From contig OX637292.1 in assembly GCA_951799445.1 (NCBI GenBank), positions 2,731,296 to 2,795,295 of the forward strand: a DNA stretch of 64,000 nt. The letters run 5' to 3'. The notes under the pieces are model-generated. The model was not told the origin of the DNA, made no database searches, and saw nothing but the letters and a program-made list of their open reading frames with translations. Positions within the stretch are counted from its first letter, which is position 1. Every line of letters begins with the position of its first letter. A program made the position numbers and the translations under genes. This document shows, in pieces, positions 12,411-24,122 of the stretch. The DNA comes from Pseudisothecium myosuroides (Eukaryota; Streptophyta; Bryopsida; Hypnales; Lembophyllaceae).

Positions 12411-12592
12411 CCCCTAAACGACGGGCCCATAACCGTGGAAATCATCTATTTTGTCACCATGTGAATTGTTGGATTAAAATAATGCAGAAGTACTAATTGG
12501 AAGTCAAACTATTGTAAAGGATCTTCCCTTTTCCTACAAAATTTGGAGGATGAATAGTTGCATTTCTGTCCTACGTAGTTTGATTCTCTATT
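12411..12592. mobile_element. TTAA element family B copy 2, right end lost
   Basis: TTAA at 12407-12410 is followed by CCCCTAAACGACGGGCCC, the best-preserved left terminus of this short family. The core (ACCGTGGAAATCATC, GTCAAACTATT, GGATGAATAGTTGCA, GTCCTAC) matches 49743-49964. The expected right terminus is missing; homology stops near 12592, where sequence resembling a different MITE begins. Confidence 0.6.
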
Positions 12593-12599
12593 TATATAT

Positions 12600-12714
12600 A
12601 CAAGTGTTTTAAGTAAAATTTTGCTAAAAATCTCTTGAAAGGTTATTACTTAAAATCATGTGTCTAGAACTATACTTAAAAACTCACTTAAAACACCCCT
12701 TTCTCTTGTAGTAC
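12600..12714. mobile_element. Partial copy of the CACTA-like foldback MITE
   Basis: The right part (ACTCACTTAAAACACCCCTT followed by TCTCTTGTAGT) is nearly identical to the right end of the element at 31158-31382. The left part (GTGTTTTAAGTAAAATTTTG) is a rearranged version of its left arm. It abuts the truncated TTAA element to its left. Confidence 0.55.
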
Positions 12715-12749
12715 TCGCAGTCTCTTATTGCCCCCGAATTTCTTCTAAT

Positions 12750-12958
12750 AAATTAGGTTGCCTTACCTTATAGAAATTACCTCGTGACTCAATGCTTGTT
12801 CACATAGAGGCGCATGCAACTCTCTAAACTGGGCCTTGAATTGGTACACTAATATATGCCATGCACATGGCTCTGGATTGAATGCATTATTGTACAATAG
12901 CAATGAATATTTATATAGTGTGGATTGTCGAGAAATTAGTGTGGGGCACCTAATTTCA
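12750..12958. mobile_element. MITE with AATTAGGTTGCC ends, copy 1
   Basis: The left end AATTAGGTTGCC and the right end GGCACCTAATT are inverted. The element aligns in reverse orientation with 44421-44628: shared segments include CACTAATTTCTCGACA, GCCATGC and ATAGAGGC[G/A]CATGC. Non-coding, about 210 bp. Confidence 0.6.
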
Positions 12959-13344
12959 CTATTTTGTATAGTGTATTATACAATCTCTTAAAAAACTTTG
13001 ATTTTGCATGATGACAAATGTATTATATTAAAAAAAACCCGTTGTATTGACATAAATTATGAAACTTGTTAAGTCCATGACATTAATATATAAATATATA
13101 AATTTATCTGTACAAAACCAAAAATCAGGAGGAATATTGTCATGCCAAAAATCTAATACATAACTTAGTTTTATTAAAACTATTGTAGTTGTAGGGCAAG
13201 GTTGCACATTGATGCAAAATAAACAATTATAGTTCAAAAAGTACATTCAACACTTCAAAATATAATTTTAAAAAATTTAGTATTAAATTCCTAAAGTACT
13301 CATAATATTCAATATCAATCTCTAATAGCTTCAAGAGACACTTG

Positions 13345-13960
13345 TTTGTGTGTAGAGAGATGGGAAGACAACCTCTTTATACAAGTGGGGTGGTAGGAGG
13401 TAGATTAACCCATGTGGGATATGTAAACTAGGATTAGTAGGAGCTCAACCGCTCATAGTTAAGTCAAAAGCAAAAATTGTGTTCAAAGTAGAATTTTAGA
13501 CCTCATTTAGGCAATGTAGAGTAACTTTTTTCAAAAAGTTTGAATTAAGTTAATGTAGAAAATCAAGCTAACTTTCATCTCTAAAAATTTGTTTGAGATT
13601 TTGAGCCTACAATCAAAAGTTATAAACAAATTTTAGCAAGGGGTTGGAAGGGCCATTTTCTTTGACATTTTCAAACATCCTCTCTGAATTATATCCATAA
13701 CTTTATTTTGGACTTTGGAGGCTCAAAATCATAAACAAAATTTTGGAGATAAACGTCAGCTTGATTTCCCAAAAACAAATTTTAAGTTTTTTCTATTATA
13801 TACAAATAAGGTCTAAAATTCTACTTTGAACACAATTCCTACGTTTTGACAAAGAGCAATCAAGCTCTCATCTTCAAATTATCCCATATGCTTTGAAGAT
13901 TTATGACGGACAATAGATTTCATTATAAAGACAACCTCTCCACACTTCACTTACACAAAA
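13345..13960. mobile_element. Foldback element F, copy 1
   Basis: Long inverted arms meet at about 13655. The left arm contains GTGTTCAAAGTAGAATTTTA and GACCTCATTT; the right arm carries their reverse complements (TAAAATTCTACTTTGAACAC). Arms are roughly 220-300 bp and moderately diverged. The same family occurs at 14428-15065. It could form a long hairpin RNA if transcribed. No coding capacity. Confidence 0.65.
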
Positions 13961-14105
13961 TGTCAATGAAATAATTTCTTCATTTCGCCATCAAAATTTC
14001 TTAATGAGAGATGGTCAAATGATATATTGGTACTGGTAGTATAGAATACTTGTGATTGCATTGGGCTTTGGACTTTAATTTGCCTATACTCATTAGAGAA
14101 AAAGT

Positions 14106-15369
14106 CGGGCCTTTAGAGGGCTGCTCCGCAGCCCTCTGAGGATCCCAACGTTAACCTTTTTTTTGGCTTAAGGATATATATTTCCCCTATTCTCGTTCAC
14201 TGTCCATCGGGCTGTCGGATGACTGTCAGGGGCCCTAAATCCGAGTTTAAGTGTTCAATAATAAGAATTAATGTACTCTAACGCACCTTAATCTGATTAT
14301 TGAACACCTTAAAATTGGATGCTAATTGAACTTTATCCAAGAGTTGAAAAAAAATGCAAATGTCAATAAAGTATGTTTTCCACATTGCCATCTAATTTTT
14401 TTATTTGGCAATGTGGAAGACTAACTTCATTGGCAATTGGTATGAATGAAGGGTGAAGAGGTTGTTTTTATAACAAAATCAATTGTCCATCATGAATTGC
14501 CAAAGAATATGGAATAGTTTGAAGTTGAGAGATTGGCCGCTCATTATTAAAACGCAGGAATTGTGTTAAAAGTTAGATTTTAGACCTCATTTAGGTATAG
14601 TAGAATAACTATTTTGAAAAAACTTTGAACTAAAAAAAGTTGGGGAATTAAGCTAAATTTTATCTCCAAAAATCCTTTTGAGGTTTAAAGCCTCCAAAAA
14701 AAAGTTATGAACAAAATTCAAAGAAGGTGTTTGAAAATGTCCAAAAAAATGTCCCATCCAACCCTTGTCAGAATTTTGTCAATAACTTTTAGTTGGAGTC
14801 TCAAAACCTCAAACAGATTTTTGGAGATAAAATTTAGCTTAATTCCCCAACTTTTTTTAGTTCAAAGTTTTTTCAAAATAGTTATTCTACTATGCCTAAA
14901 TGAGGTCTAAAATTTAACTTTTAAAACAATTCCTGCATTTGGTTTAACTATGAGCGGTTGAGTTCCTATTGATCTTAATTTACATATCCCACATTGATTG
15001 CTTGACCTACTACTACTGCAATCTTATAAAGAGCTTCTCTTCTCATCTCTACACTAACAAAATGAATTAAGTGGCTTTTCAAGCTAGTTGCCTTTGGTAA
15101 TTAGCTTCAAAAGCCACATAATTTTGGAATTTGTCCATGTGTTTAAAAAAAGAAATCACTTCATTTGGCTTAATTGAACCTAATTGGACTAATTTGTCAA
15201 TTAAACAAATTCTACTTGATTGCCTTGTACTTGGTTGCCTTGATGGAGGTCCTGACATTTTTGGTGAAAGTCAGATCGGGTGAAGTTCGCGGTACTGAGA
15301 ATCTCTAAGGCCAGCGATGACATGGATATTCATAAGGATGTCACTCTGGAGCGGCCCTCCAGAGGCCCG
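14106..15369. mobile_element. TIR element G (1.26 kb) hosting a nested foldback
   Basis: The left terminus reads CGGGCCTTTAGAGGGCTGCT and the right terminus, on the minus strand, CGGGCCTCTGGAGGGCCGCT (19 of 22 matching overall). Most of its length is taken up by foldback F copy 2 (14428-15065), so the original element was roughly 600 bp. A similar left end occurs at about 55797-56000. Superfamily not assigned. Confidence 0.55.
14428..15065. mobile_element. Foldback element F, copy 2
   Basis: The arms (about 14550-14745 and 14765-14955) are close to perfect inverted repeats, for example TTAGACCTCATTTAGG against CCTAAATGAGGTCTAA and AAAGTTGGGGAATTAAGCTA against its complement. The arms of this copy are less diverged than those of 13345-13960, suggesting a younger insertion. 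It lies inside element G. A 67-codon open frame at 14707-14910 merely spans the palindrome. Confidence 0.7.
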
Positions 15370-15639
15370 GTTCTTTCTGTAATGTTTGGACTTTCTGGTA
15401 AACACTGAAAGTTTTTTGTTTTTTTTCCAACAACTTGGTCATTTGATTTTTGTTGACTTCAACATTTTCTCTTTTTCATCATTTTTTTTACTTTTTTTTA
15501 TTTAATAATTTTTTTCCAACCCAACCCTACAGCTACCATAATATAACTTTATCAAATAGAAGCACAAGCATGATGTTAATGCTTTCTCATGGTATTTTAA
15601 ATGGATGGTGATGTTATTGCCTCCTAAAAGTAAAAATGT

Positions 15640-17608
15640 ATATACTAAGCTCTATAGCAAATGCCAAATAGGATCCATTTAGTCAATAGAGTGGCCAAGG
15701 TGATCTCTAGATTCAATAGTTTCAACCCACCAAGATTCTTAGGGAGACAACAGTCATCCCAATAGACTCTTGTACGTGAATTATGTTCGGTGCCACTCCA
15801 TAGATAATTGCGTAGGCTCCTACATATAGACCGAACAACCTGAAGAGAACCACTCCAGATAGAAATAAAGTAGTACATGGTAGAAAGGAGAATGGCATTC
15901 ACCATTGTTACTCTTCTTGCTAAGGATAGTCTTGGGGTGGTCCAATATGTCAGCTTCTTGGTAATCTTATGTTCAACGAATCCAAGGTTCTCCTTAGATT
16001 TAGAATAAACAAAATGAAACCAAATCCCTCACAGGGCTATTGGTTTCCCTCTCAGGTATGGCTTATGATCCAGGGTCACTCAGTATCACGAGGCTCAAGG
16101 GTTTGGAATAGAGTGACTTTAGCATAGAGATGGTTTACTAAATTCATTGAATTTTTTCCTCCCACAAATGCAGACGAGGTTCTATCCATGAGTGTATGGT
16201 GGTCCACAGAATATTTCGGTTCTAACTTCTATTTTGACATAGATAGGGCAAGGGAGTTAGGCAGACTTAGCCTCTAATCCATAGCAGATATTTGGAATAC
16301 AAATACCAAAGATTTTAAAACGTAGGATGAATTAGCTTCTCGTTTTCATATTCTGGCTACAAAACAAATCCAATGGTTCTATATTATCTCATCCATCCCA
16401 CCAACATGGAGATCCATGCTCACACATCATTTTCTCCAAGCCTAGATAGGGGAGTGGCTTGGCATATTTGATCAACCAGATGGAGCTCTTCCCTTGATCA
16501 TGTGGCAATATCAAGAACCTCTTGTAGACATTATCACTCCAACAAATCTCAATCGCAAGAGGTGCACATAGAGCAACAATCGGCCCGACCTCAAGTGAGC
16601 TCGCTATTCTGCCCATCATAAGGATTCCAGCGGCCTACTCAGGATTCATCGCAGAATAAGAATTTTGGAAATCCAAAAAAGTTGCACCACTCATTCTTTG
16701 GTTTATGGAGCAATAGGAGGCAACTATCATCTTATACAACCTCCTGTGGTAGAATGCTTCTCACCCAACATCGTCAATCCAAACAAACAATTCCATCTAA
16801 ATGGCCAAGTATCTTAGCTCCAATTTTTGAGCCTGATTGGAGAAATGTATGGCTCACTTGAGGCGCGTTCTCAGAAGGAAGCCGCCTTTATGTGGTCTGT
16901 CTGGCACAATGTGATAGCGGTACACTTGTGGAGGGTCAAAATTAACCCGGGACTGGATATCTCTTACAATTGTTGTTCCACCGGGGCTAATGAAACACCC
17001 ATTCATAGATTTTACCATTGTTCTAAAGCCCGCAAAGTTTGGAGCTATGCTCAATCAATCTTGCAACACAACTAGGTGACCAACTTGTGATGGGTCCTCA
17101 TGTGCAATTCAACCATATACTCTTCATTTTTGGCTCGACTCTGCCTCAACGGTTTCATGACTTCCAAATTATTTGGTCCCTACTAAGAGGTTTCTCACTT
17201 TGGTTAATCTGGATCGCTAGGAACCAAAAGGTATTTGTACGCACATTATGGCTACGTGGCCTTCTACAGCAAGCACTCTAGGACGCACTTCTTGACTTAG
17301 GCAGAGTGGCATTCCTTAAAGCCCAAGTGTCCTCTAGGCTCAAACCCCACCAAACATCCTCTATTTGGCTCAAATTTGATAATATTTGGCTCCGATCCAA
17401 GTTGTTAGCTTTGAGAGAAGGTTACATTATTAGATGGGAAGGATGCGGCTCCCTTGGCTGTAGATTTTCTTAGGGCTCTCTATTCCTTCTTTTTCTTTGG
17501 TCCTTTTGCTTGCTATGTCTTCATTTGTCCAACCTCATGGCTTGGCTGTTTTGTATTTTTTTAATGCAATGGATTTCCCATTTGTTCCAAAATAAATAAA
17601 TAAATAAA
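15640..17608 (+). pseudogene. LINE retrotransposon remnant, 5'-truncated and 5'-inverted
   Basis: The 3' part (about 16030-17608, +) reads in one frame from 16056 through a post-RT domain (YWFPSQVWLMIQG, SIADIWN, then a zinc-knuckle-like region near 16840-17060 with C..C, ETPIH, C and VW), broken by several stops, mostly TAG or TAA. It ends with a 3' UTR (TGCAATGGATTTCCCATTTG) and an (AAAT)n tail at 17591-17612. The adjoining 5' part (about 16000-15645) encodes the RT thumb region on the opposite strand (SLARRVTMVNAILLST, YLWSG, LPKNLGGLKLLNLE). The flanks share TAAAAATGT (15631-15639 and 17609-17617), a 9-bp target duplication. An inverted 5' piece joined to a normal 3' piece inside one target duplication is the signature of twin priming. 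Family: plant L1-like LINE. Non-functional. Confidence 0.85.
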
Positions 17609-17617
17609 TAAAAATGT

Positions 17618-18620
17618 CTTAGTCATAAAGTGTTTTAATTAACTTGTGGTAGTCTATGTATTTTATGTCATTACATTAGACGTGCAAGACTTAAATTAAA
17701 AATTAAAAATTAAATTATAAAATGTTATTGGTAACTGCACCTAATTGCAACTTGTTTCTAGAATTGTCACCTACAAATTTGGTTAAAAAAGTATAATTTG
17801 TGTATAAATTATATGAATTAGTATAAATGTTGGATTTGACCAAAATTAAGGTTAAAATGAGAAAAAATATTTTTTAATTCAGAGTTGAAAACCAATTTTA
17901 AAGGGAAAAAATACAAATAAAATACATACAATATAATCGGATTATTTGGATTTTTAATACACAAAGCTTTAAATTGCCATATTTCATTGAGTTTTTGGAT
18001 TGTCTCAAACTTTCAAAATAGAGTAGAAGTATAATTTATTAGGCTTTGTATAAATCGAAGTCAAAATGAGATGATTTAAAAGTTGTGATGAAGTTTGACC
18101 AAGGAGGATACACTTTTAGGATGCAAGGACTTTAAGGGCATTAAGTACATCAATTCCAATACTTTGAAAATTCATAATTTATTCAATAAAGCTCAAAAAA
18201 GCATATACTAAAAAGAATTTGAATCTTCTAATTTGATTCTAAACAAGATTATAATTATTTAAATAACTGAATACTAAAAACCATTCTCAAATGCTTATTT
18301 GGACATATTTAAGTGCAATTAAGGTAACTACATCTAATTTTGATCCCTTTCTAAAACTGACCCCTACAGATTCTTGCCTACAATGTACTCCTACTATTCA
18401 CAAGAGCCTAAGGTCGATTCTAGAAACCTATTTTTAACACTTTGAATTGCATAGTTTATTCATATGTATTCAAAAAATGCATTCTAAGAGAATTTAGGAC
18501 CTTGTTTTGACTACCAACAAGACCATAAAAAATCTTTTTCAATATAATAATGAAAAACATGTTGAATTGTTTATTTGGTCAATTTTAGATACAACAACTT
18601 TACCTTAAAATCTCTATTCC
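17618..18620. other. AT-rich intergenic DNA, nothing recognised
   Basis: No open frames over 60 codons, no inverted terminal pairs and no RNA gene seen. Confidence 0.4.
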
Positions 18621-18822
18621 TTACAAGAAGAATGGGGCCTCAAGAAGGTTGCAAAATTGGAACAGTGATGACATGGCTTGCTGAATTTTTTTTAAATAAT
18701 TTAATAATCGCAGTCCCTGCCGGATGAAATTTGACCAGCTTCCGGGACTGTAGGTTTTTGACATCATTGCAAGTCTAGATTTGGGTGCCTTCTTGAGACT
18801 TGAGGCTCCATTTCTCTTGCAA
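18621..18822. mobile_element. MITE, ~200 bp, TIR TT(A/G)CAAGA(A/G)
   Basis: The left end TTACAAGAAGAATGGGGCCT pairs with the right end (minus strand TTGCAAGAGAAATGGAGCCT), then CAAG...AAGG. A smaller inner hairpin, AGTCCC...CCGG against CCGGGACT, sits near 18713-18750. Non-coding. Confidence 0.6.
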
Positions 18823-20739
18823 TGATGACTTCATCACAATAAGCGGGTCTTTGACTTGGGTACATGATAAAGGTCATTGCATCACTTTAATTCACCTAAC
18901 TTACATCAAATACAAAAATATTTGTGAAATATTTAAGGGTTAGATTGTTACTAAATTTGTCCCTAGACTTCTCATTAATGTGTCTGTGAAATGCTTAGCT
19001 TTGATTTGCTAACACATTCAAAGGACACATACCTAACTCTCATTTGCTAACTATTGATTTTTGTAGATTTCAGTTTTGGGTTCACCTATATGATAGTTTT
19101 AGTGGTCTAGTGAGCCGTCACTTTGAAAAATCATAAAAATTATATATGACATTCAAAAAATCTTTTTTTTATATAGAATATTCATCATTTTCACTTGCTA
19201 ATACTGCAAAGATATCATTTATAGGAAACGGTGCCTCCAACTATATTGAATTGCTTAATATTGCCAATTTTGGGTGTTTCCACTGTAGGAGCATGATACT
19301 CAACAATTGCAAATAGTGTTAGTAGCACTAAGGTAAGGTGCTCTAAAATAATTCATGCTCCTTATTCTTAACGTTTTGCAATGGATTTCCATTTTTTTCA
19401 AAAATAAAATAAAATAAAATAGTTCAGGCTATGAAAGCATGCTCTGATACAAGGTATATATTGCACTCAATAGTGCACCATCAATGTACAAATGATGTAC
19501 ATTTCAAGAGAATGGATGCTTTTAGTGACCACTTTGTTTCCACTTCAAAAAATTTGTAACTAATTTGACAAAGGTCCAGAAATAATAAAATGACTTGGAG
19601 TTAGATGTCAATATCATTTTATTTTCAATAAAAATTTATTGAAAAATATTTCAAAAAGACAAACTGATAAATCAAATGGTAAAAGGATACATTTAGAGTA
19701 CCCTACCTTATAATGACCACCTTTACTCCCATCATAGTAGTCATATTGAGGAGGTGTCACACTGTGGGATTAGCATGCACTTGTTTCATTAAGGAGGCAA
19801 TTGAAAATGAAGTTTAAAATTTAATGCCAATGTATTTCAAAGTATAAATGTGTAAATGATCACAATTTGATACTAGTATACTATACAATACTCAATACAC
19901 AACTCAATATACAATACACAATATATAATAAAATATTAATATATAGCACAATATTAGTATATCAATATAATGTATGATATAAATGTACAGTGCAAATATA
20001 ATATGTAAATAAAATATAATGCACAATATAACATCAATAATATACTAACTTGCTTGCTTCACTACATTATCACATTTGTTTGCCTACTAAGGTTATATTA
20101 CAGTATTGGATGTGATAGTCACAATGTTGAATTCAATTTTTGACTAGGAACATTTTCAAGAGTTGTCACAATAAAGAATTTTTCATAATAAATGTGTTAT
20201 ATAAAAGGGGGTAGGAATGTGATTTCAAAGATAAATAGATACATCTAGCACTAGTACAAACTTGAGCGGCGTACCAAGTTTCTATTAGTGAAGGTGAGAA
20301 TCCACAAACTTTGAAGACATGTTACTAGTATTTGAAGATTTTTAAACCCACAGGTGTAGTACGGGATTTAAAGTTGACTTGTACTATTTGTAGCTTTTTT
20401 GAATAGGAATTTTTCTCCTAAAGCATAGGGGGTTCAAGAATAATTGTCAACAATAACAATTTTTCTGGTAGCATTGACCAAAATTGAAAAAGGAATTAAA
20501 ATCTTCAATCTTACATAGGTGTAGCATACCATTCATACCATTATTGACCAGCGTTGGAGCTTTTCTTTTGCTTCCTTGAATGAAGGAAGCTCCAAACAAA
20601 ATGATTCATGATTAAGGTTTCTTAATGATTCTTGATTTAAATTTAACTAGATCACATTTCAACCTCTCAAATGTTAGAAGAATGTAGATAAGAACAAAAT
20701 TGGCTAGAAGAGGGTCCACAATGGATATGCCTACCTTAC
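18823..20739. repeat. AT-rich DNA with decayed repeats, including family H copy
   Basis: No gene. A segment at about 19040-19290 (CTAACTATTGATTTTTG, TGCCTCCAACTATATTGAAT, TTTTGGGTGTTTCCAC) matches 24870-25125 in the same orientation and 28110-28380 in reverse, defining a dispersed family I call H. 19860-20060 is a degenerate tract of AATATA/CAATACTCAATA simple sequence. Confidence 0.45.
19374..19421 (+). repeat. LINE 3' end remnant
   Basis: GCAATGGATTTCC...TTTTTCAAAAATAAAATAAAA closely matches the 3' UTR and A-rich tail of the LINE ending at 17608. Only about 50 bp is present: either a severely 5'-truncated insertion or a decayed one. Confidence 0.6.
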
Positions 20740-21356
20740 ATCTTGTAAGGTCTATGTATGCAAAATTAAAAAAACAAAAAAAGAATGTACCTTATTTTAA
20801 TTCACCTTACAATTTCAAGAAGTCAAGTAAACTAGCAATTTACTACCCATTTTGTAATGATGATTTATTGTGTACAAAGGATTTTAAAAACTCTAAATGA
20901 TGAAAACATAGAGCCAAACACTTAGAATAGGTGTATTTTTTTCAAAATCTTTTACATGGTAGATTGCAAGATTATAGCTTTTGAAGCTAAAAGAAAATAT
21001 TTCTATTACCTTGTCCAACAAGGTTAGCATAGTTTGACTGATTTTAAAATTAGCTTTTTATCAAATATAGTTTTTTTTCAATTGCATATTATGTCATGTT
21101 AATTTATATACATGCCAAAGTTTTAAATTAGATGAGGATTTTGGTACAAGTTTTTTGAAGCTATTTGAACTACCCAAAGATTTTTAGGAAGCTTAATTAA
21201 TATATGGTCTGAAAAAATTGATTATATATTTTTTTTATTGAATACTTGTCTATACCTTGTACCAAAATTTTGAAAAGATCCATTCAAAGTTGATTTTGTA
21301 GGAACCTGCCTAATTTTTAATTGTCCATTCAACAAGCAATTGTTCCCCTAGGATTT
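20740..21356 (+). repeat. Dispersed ~620-bp repeat, copy 2
   Basis: Direct-orientation counterpart of 5140-5772, sharing AAGAAGTCAAGTAA, TAGATTGCAAGATTATAGC and CAAGCAATTGTTCCCC. It ends near a TTTAAT sequence where copy 1 has TTAA. Diverged and non-coding. A 66-codon frame at 20700-20900 is not credible as a gene. Confidence 0.5.
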
Positions 21357-21726
21357 AATCCCTTAAAAATTAGGCTTTGAACATTAGATGAGCACAAACA
21401 AATCTCAAGCCTACAAAATTTTGGTTTCTTCATCTATCTTCTTGTTTGTAGATTCTTTTAGTTGTTTTATAATATTTAAATAGAATAAATGTAAAGACCC
21501 ATTGCATTAAAAAAAAACCACAATAGGAGTGTACTTTGGACTCTTAAACCAACTGAAGTTGACCTAATACTTTCAAGTTTTTACATGAAATCTTCTTGGT
21601 AGCTTCATGTCATTATGTTTCACATAATTTCAAACTTAAAGTGGACACCTCAAATTATTTACTTAAAATTTCAGTTATTTTTATTCTATTGGATAGATTA
21701 ATATTTACACAAAAAGTTTTGAACCA

Positions 21727-22044
21727 CTACACTAAAAAGGGTATTTAGTGTTGGCAATACTATTTGCGAACCATGACACTAAATATCATTAAGCCTACTA
21801 AAGTAAGTAACATTAAATGTAATTTCTAACATTAAATATACTCTATGGTAAATCTGAAATCTGAAAATGTTTACATTTAGTGTTAGAACTTATTAAAAGA
21901 AGGTAGAAGGGAAGAGAAGGCAAAGGCGGCGCATTGAAGTTTAGCACTACACTAATCGTCCTAAAATTGACATTTAGTGTAGGGTCAAGTAGGGTGGTAA
22001 TTACACTAAATGTAATCCAACACTAAATACCCTTTTTAGTGTAG
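21727..22044. mobile_element. MITE, 318 bp, with perfect 28-bp TIRs
   Basis: The left terminus starts CTACACTAAAAAGGGTATTT and continues AGTGTTGG; the right terminus (22017-22044) is its exact inverted complement over 28 bp. Repeats of ACACTAAAT/CATTTAGTGT occur inside. The same left end, with one change, begins at 63965 at the right window edge. The perfect TIRs suggest recent activity. No clear target duplication, so the superfamily is open (CACTA-like wording of the end is suggestive only). Confidence 0.8.
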
Positions 22045-22374
22045 CATTTAAGTAATGAGTCAAAGTTATGAAGAGTTTTATTTTGTGAGCAACAAGGTTA
22101 AAAATAACATATAAAGTTCTTTTTTGAATTCAATATTCAAAAGTGCAAGATATGCACTATTTATTAGAACACTCTCTCCTTTAGAATTGGAATTTTTCAA
22201 GTACTTGTATGATTTATGTTTTTTTCATTGTTAACCTCTTCTATTTTATATATTTCTTAAAAATGCATAGGATTCTATTGGAGATAACTTTTTTCATATG
22301 TTTCATACTCACCTTCCAACATGTTGTCTAAGATCAAGAAGTTGAATGATACCAAATTTTTGGTGTCGAATTGA

Positions 22375-23140
22375 ACAATAGAGATTTTACCATCGGGTGC
22401 CCCACTTGTCCTATTTCTTGTCCCTTTGCCCTCGAACAAGTGTTTTTTTGCTCATAACTTTTGCATTGTTTGTCCGTTTGGCATAAAATTTGGAATGAAG
22501 GTAGTTGTAGACATTGAGTAATTTTTTTAAAAATTTAAAAATTAATTTATTATTTTTAACCTGCACCCGATTGGGTATCTACCTTGGCCATTTTGGGAGG
22601 GGGGGAGGTAGTCCTATTTTTGACCCAAAAATGTGAATTTGAAGCCACAAATTGGATATATATAGGAGGTCCACTAACATTACAAGGAATGACCAAAGTT
22701 TTTCTGAATATAGCAACATATTGGTTGCATACATAGGATCAAAGTGACCTTCCTGTGCGCGAAGGCTATGAAGAGGGAAAAAAAAATTCTTCATGAATTT
22801 TTTGGTGTAATGCAAGCGCAATCTTCCCTAGTAAAATTACTTTTTTTAATGGAATTTTTTTGAATTTTTTTGAATTACTAAAAATGAAAAACTCCATAGA
22901 CCCCTTCTCGGACCCCTTTTTTGCTATTTTCTGCTCCTAGTGGCTTTTGTAGTACTCTATAGTATTGCATAGTACTAAATCGACAGTTTAGATCTGCAGG
23001 CACCCTGAATCGACGGTTTAGATTTTCTAAGACACTGCTGACACATAGTATGGATAGTACCACATAGTACTGCCAGTCCTATGGCTAGAAACTTTGTTTC
23101 TGACAAAAAAATGTGAAATATTTCTTGCAACTATCCATTC
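22375..23140. mobile_element. Q-family element, decayed copy
   Basis: 22388-22680 aligns with the start of the Q elements at 56763 and 44903: CTCATAACTTTTGCATTGTTTGTCC, ATTGAGTAATTTTTT, TGGGTATCTACCTTGGCCATTTTGG. The right terminus resembles TTTCTTGCAACTATCC at 23121-23136. The left terminus and part of the interior are lost. Small direct repeats (AATCGAC[A/G]GTTTAGAT) lie at 22977-23020. Confidence 0.5.
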
Positions 23141-23671
23141 AACAATTTCAGTTAGTGAGGTGTCCTTAAGGCATATTTTCTATATGCTTATATCAAAGTT
23201 TGGTTACTATGCATTTGAAAAACTGGTTGGTGAGCCCTAGGGCCCAACAATTGTACCCGGACTGAGAAGTTGTTCCCATTGTTAGATTGTGATCCTATGG
23301 TCCCCTAGCTAGAGCCACAAGGTGTAGAGGGAAGCAACTCCAATGCTTCTTTCCAATCACTCCGCAAGTCAGGTCTTCCAATCACTCTAGATAAACTAAA
23401 TATATCCTTGAAAACCAAAATTGCACGTAAAACCAATACTATCCTACATGAAGGTAAGATTTGACATAGTTTAAAAAAATTTAGTAATAAAAAAAAAGTA
23501 CCACATGGCGTATAGTGATTAATGCAAGGTGTTGTGGAGTTGTCAAAATTTGAAGTGAAAACTACATTTAGGCACCTCTTTGCCAAATCTGACCTGCACG
23601 TGCCGTATATAGTATTGTTGCACATTTAATGTCCCTAAATTACATAAGGTTATCATACATGCCCCGATTCC
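23141..23671. other. Intergenic DNA, nothing recognised
   Basis: A 106-codon frame (minus, 23305-23625) shows no domain. No inverted termini were found. Confidence 0.35.
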
Positions 23672-23804
23672 TAAGGGCATGTTTGTACTTGGTGTTAAAG
23701 AGTGTTGTTACTGAGGGTCTTCGAAACAAATTTAGACCCACTTCTAGACCGGATTTACATTGCAAACATCACCCCATAGTTACACCAAATACAAACCTTC
23801 CTTA
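23672..23804. mobile_element. MITE, TIR TAAGGGCATGTTTGTA, copy 1
   Basis: The left end TAAGGGCATGTTTGTACTTG pairs with the right end (minus strand TAAGGAAGGTTTGTATTTGG). 133 bp. Seven bases away lies a second copy in the same orientation, so this is a tandem pair. TTA/TAA at the borders is compatible with PIF/Harbinger-type (Tourist) MITEs, which is an inference. Confidence 0.65.
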
Positions 23805-23811
23805 AATTTAT

Positions 23812-23942
23812 TAAAGGAGTATGTTCTTCCTTAGTGTTAAAGAATGTTGTTATTGAGGATCTTAGGAACAAATTTAGATATATTTTTGGACCAGATCTAC
23901 ATTGCAAATACCACCCCTAACACCAAGTACAAACATATCTTA
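23812..23942. mobile_element. MITE, same family, copy 2
   Basis: 131 bp. The interior repeats copy 1 closely (GTGTTAAAGAATGTTGTTA, GGACCAGATCTACATTGCAA). The right end is better preserved (minus strand TAAGATATGTTTGTACTTGG) than the left, which is diverged. Confidence 0.65.
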
Positions 23943-24122
23943 AGGTAGGTACACCCAAATGTGCCACTGACCTTAAACTGCCATCTTCACTATGTGTACA
24001 TCTCCAAAATCAGTTCTATACCTAAGGTAGAAACATCCATAAGCGTGAGTGTACCCTGACACCAACTGTAGAGTTCCCTTAAAGTGCTCCCAAAAGTTCC
24101 TTGAAACCATGTCCATGCTTAA

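Noticed and set aside
13345..15065. An LTR retrotransposon with inverted LTR-like blocks
   Set aside because: The repeats are inverted, not direct, and there is no gag/pol sequence between them.
21725..22046. Assignment of the 318-bp MITE to CACTA
   Set aside because: The left could be read as CACTAC, but the right end reads TAGCA and no 3-bp duplication fits.
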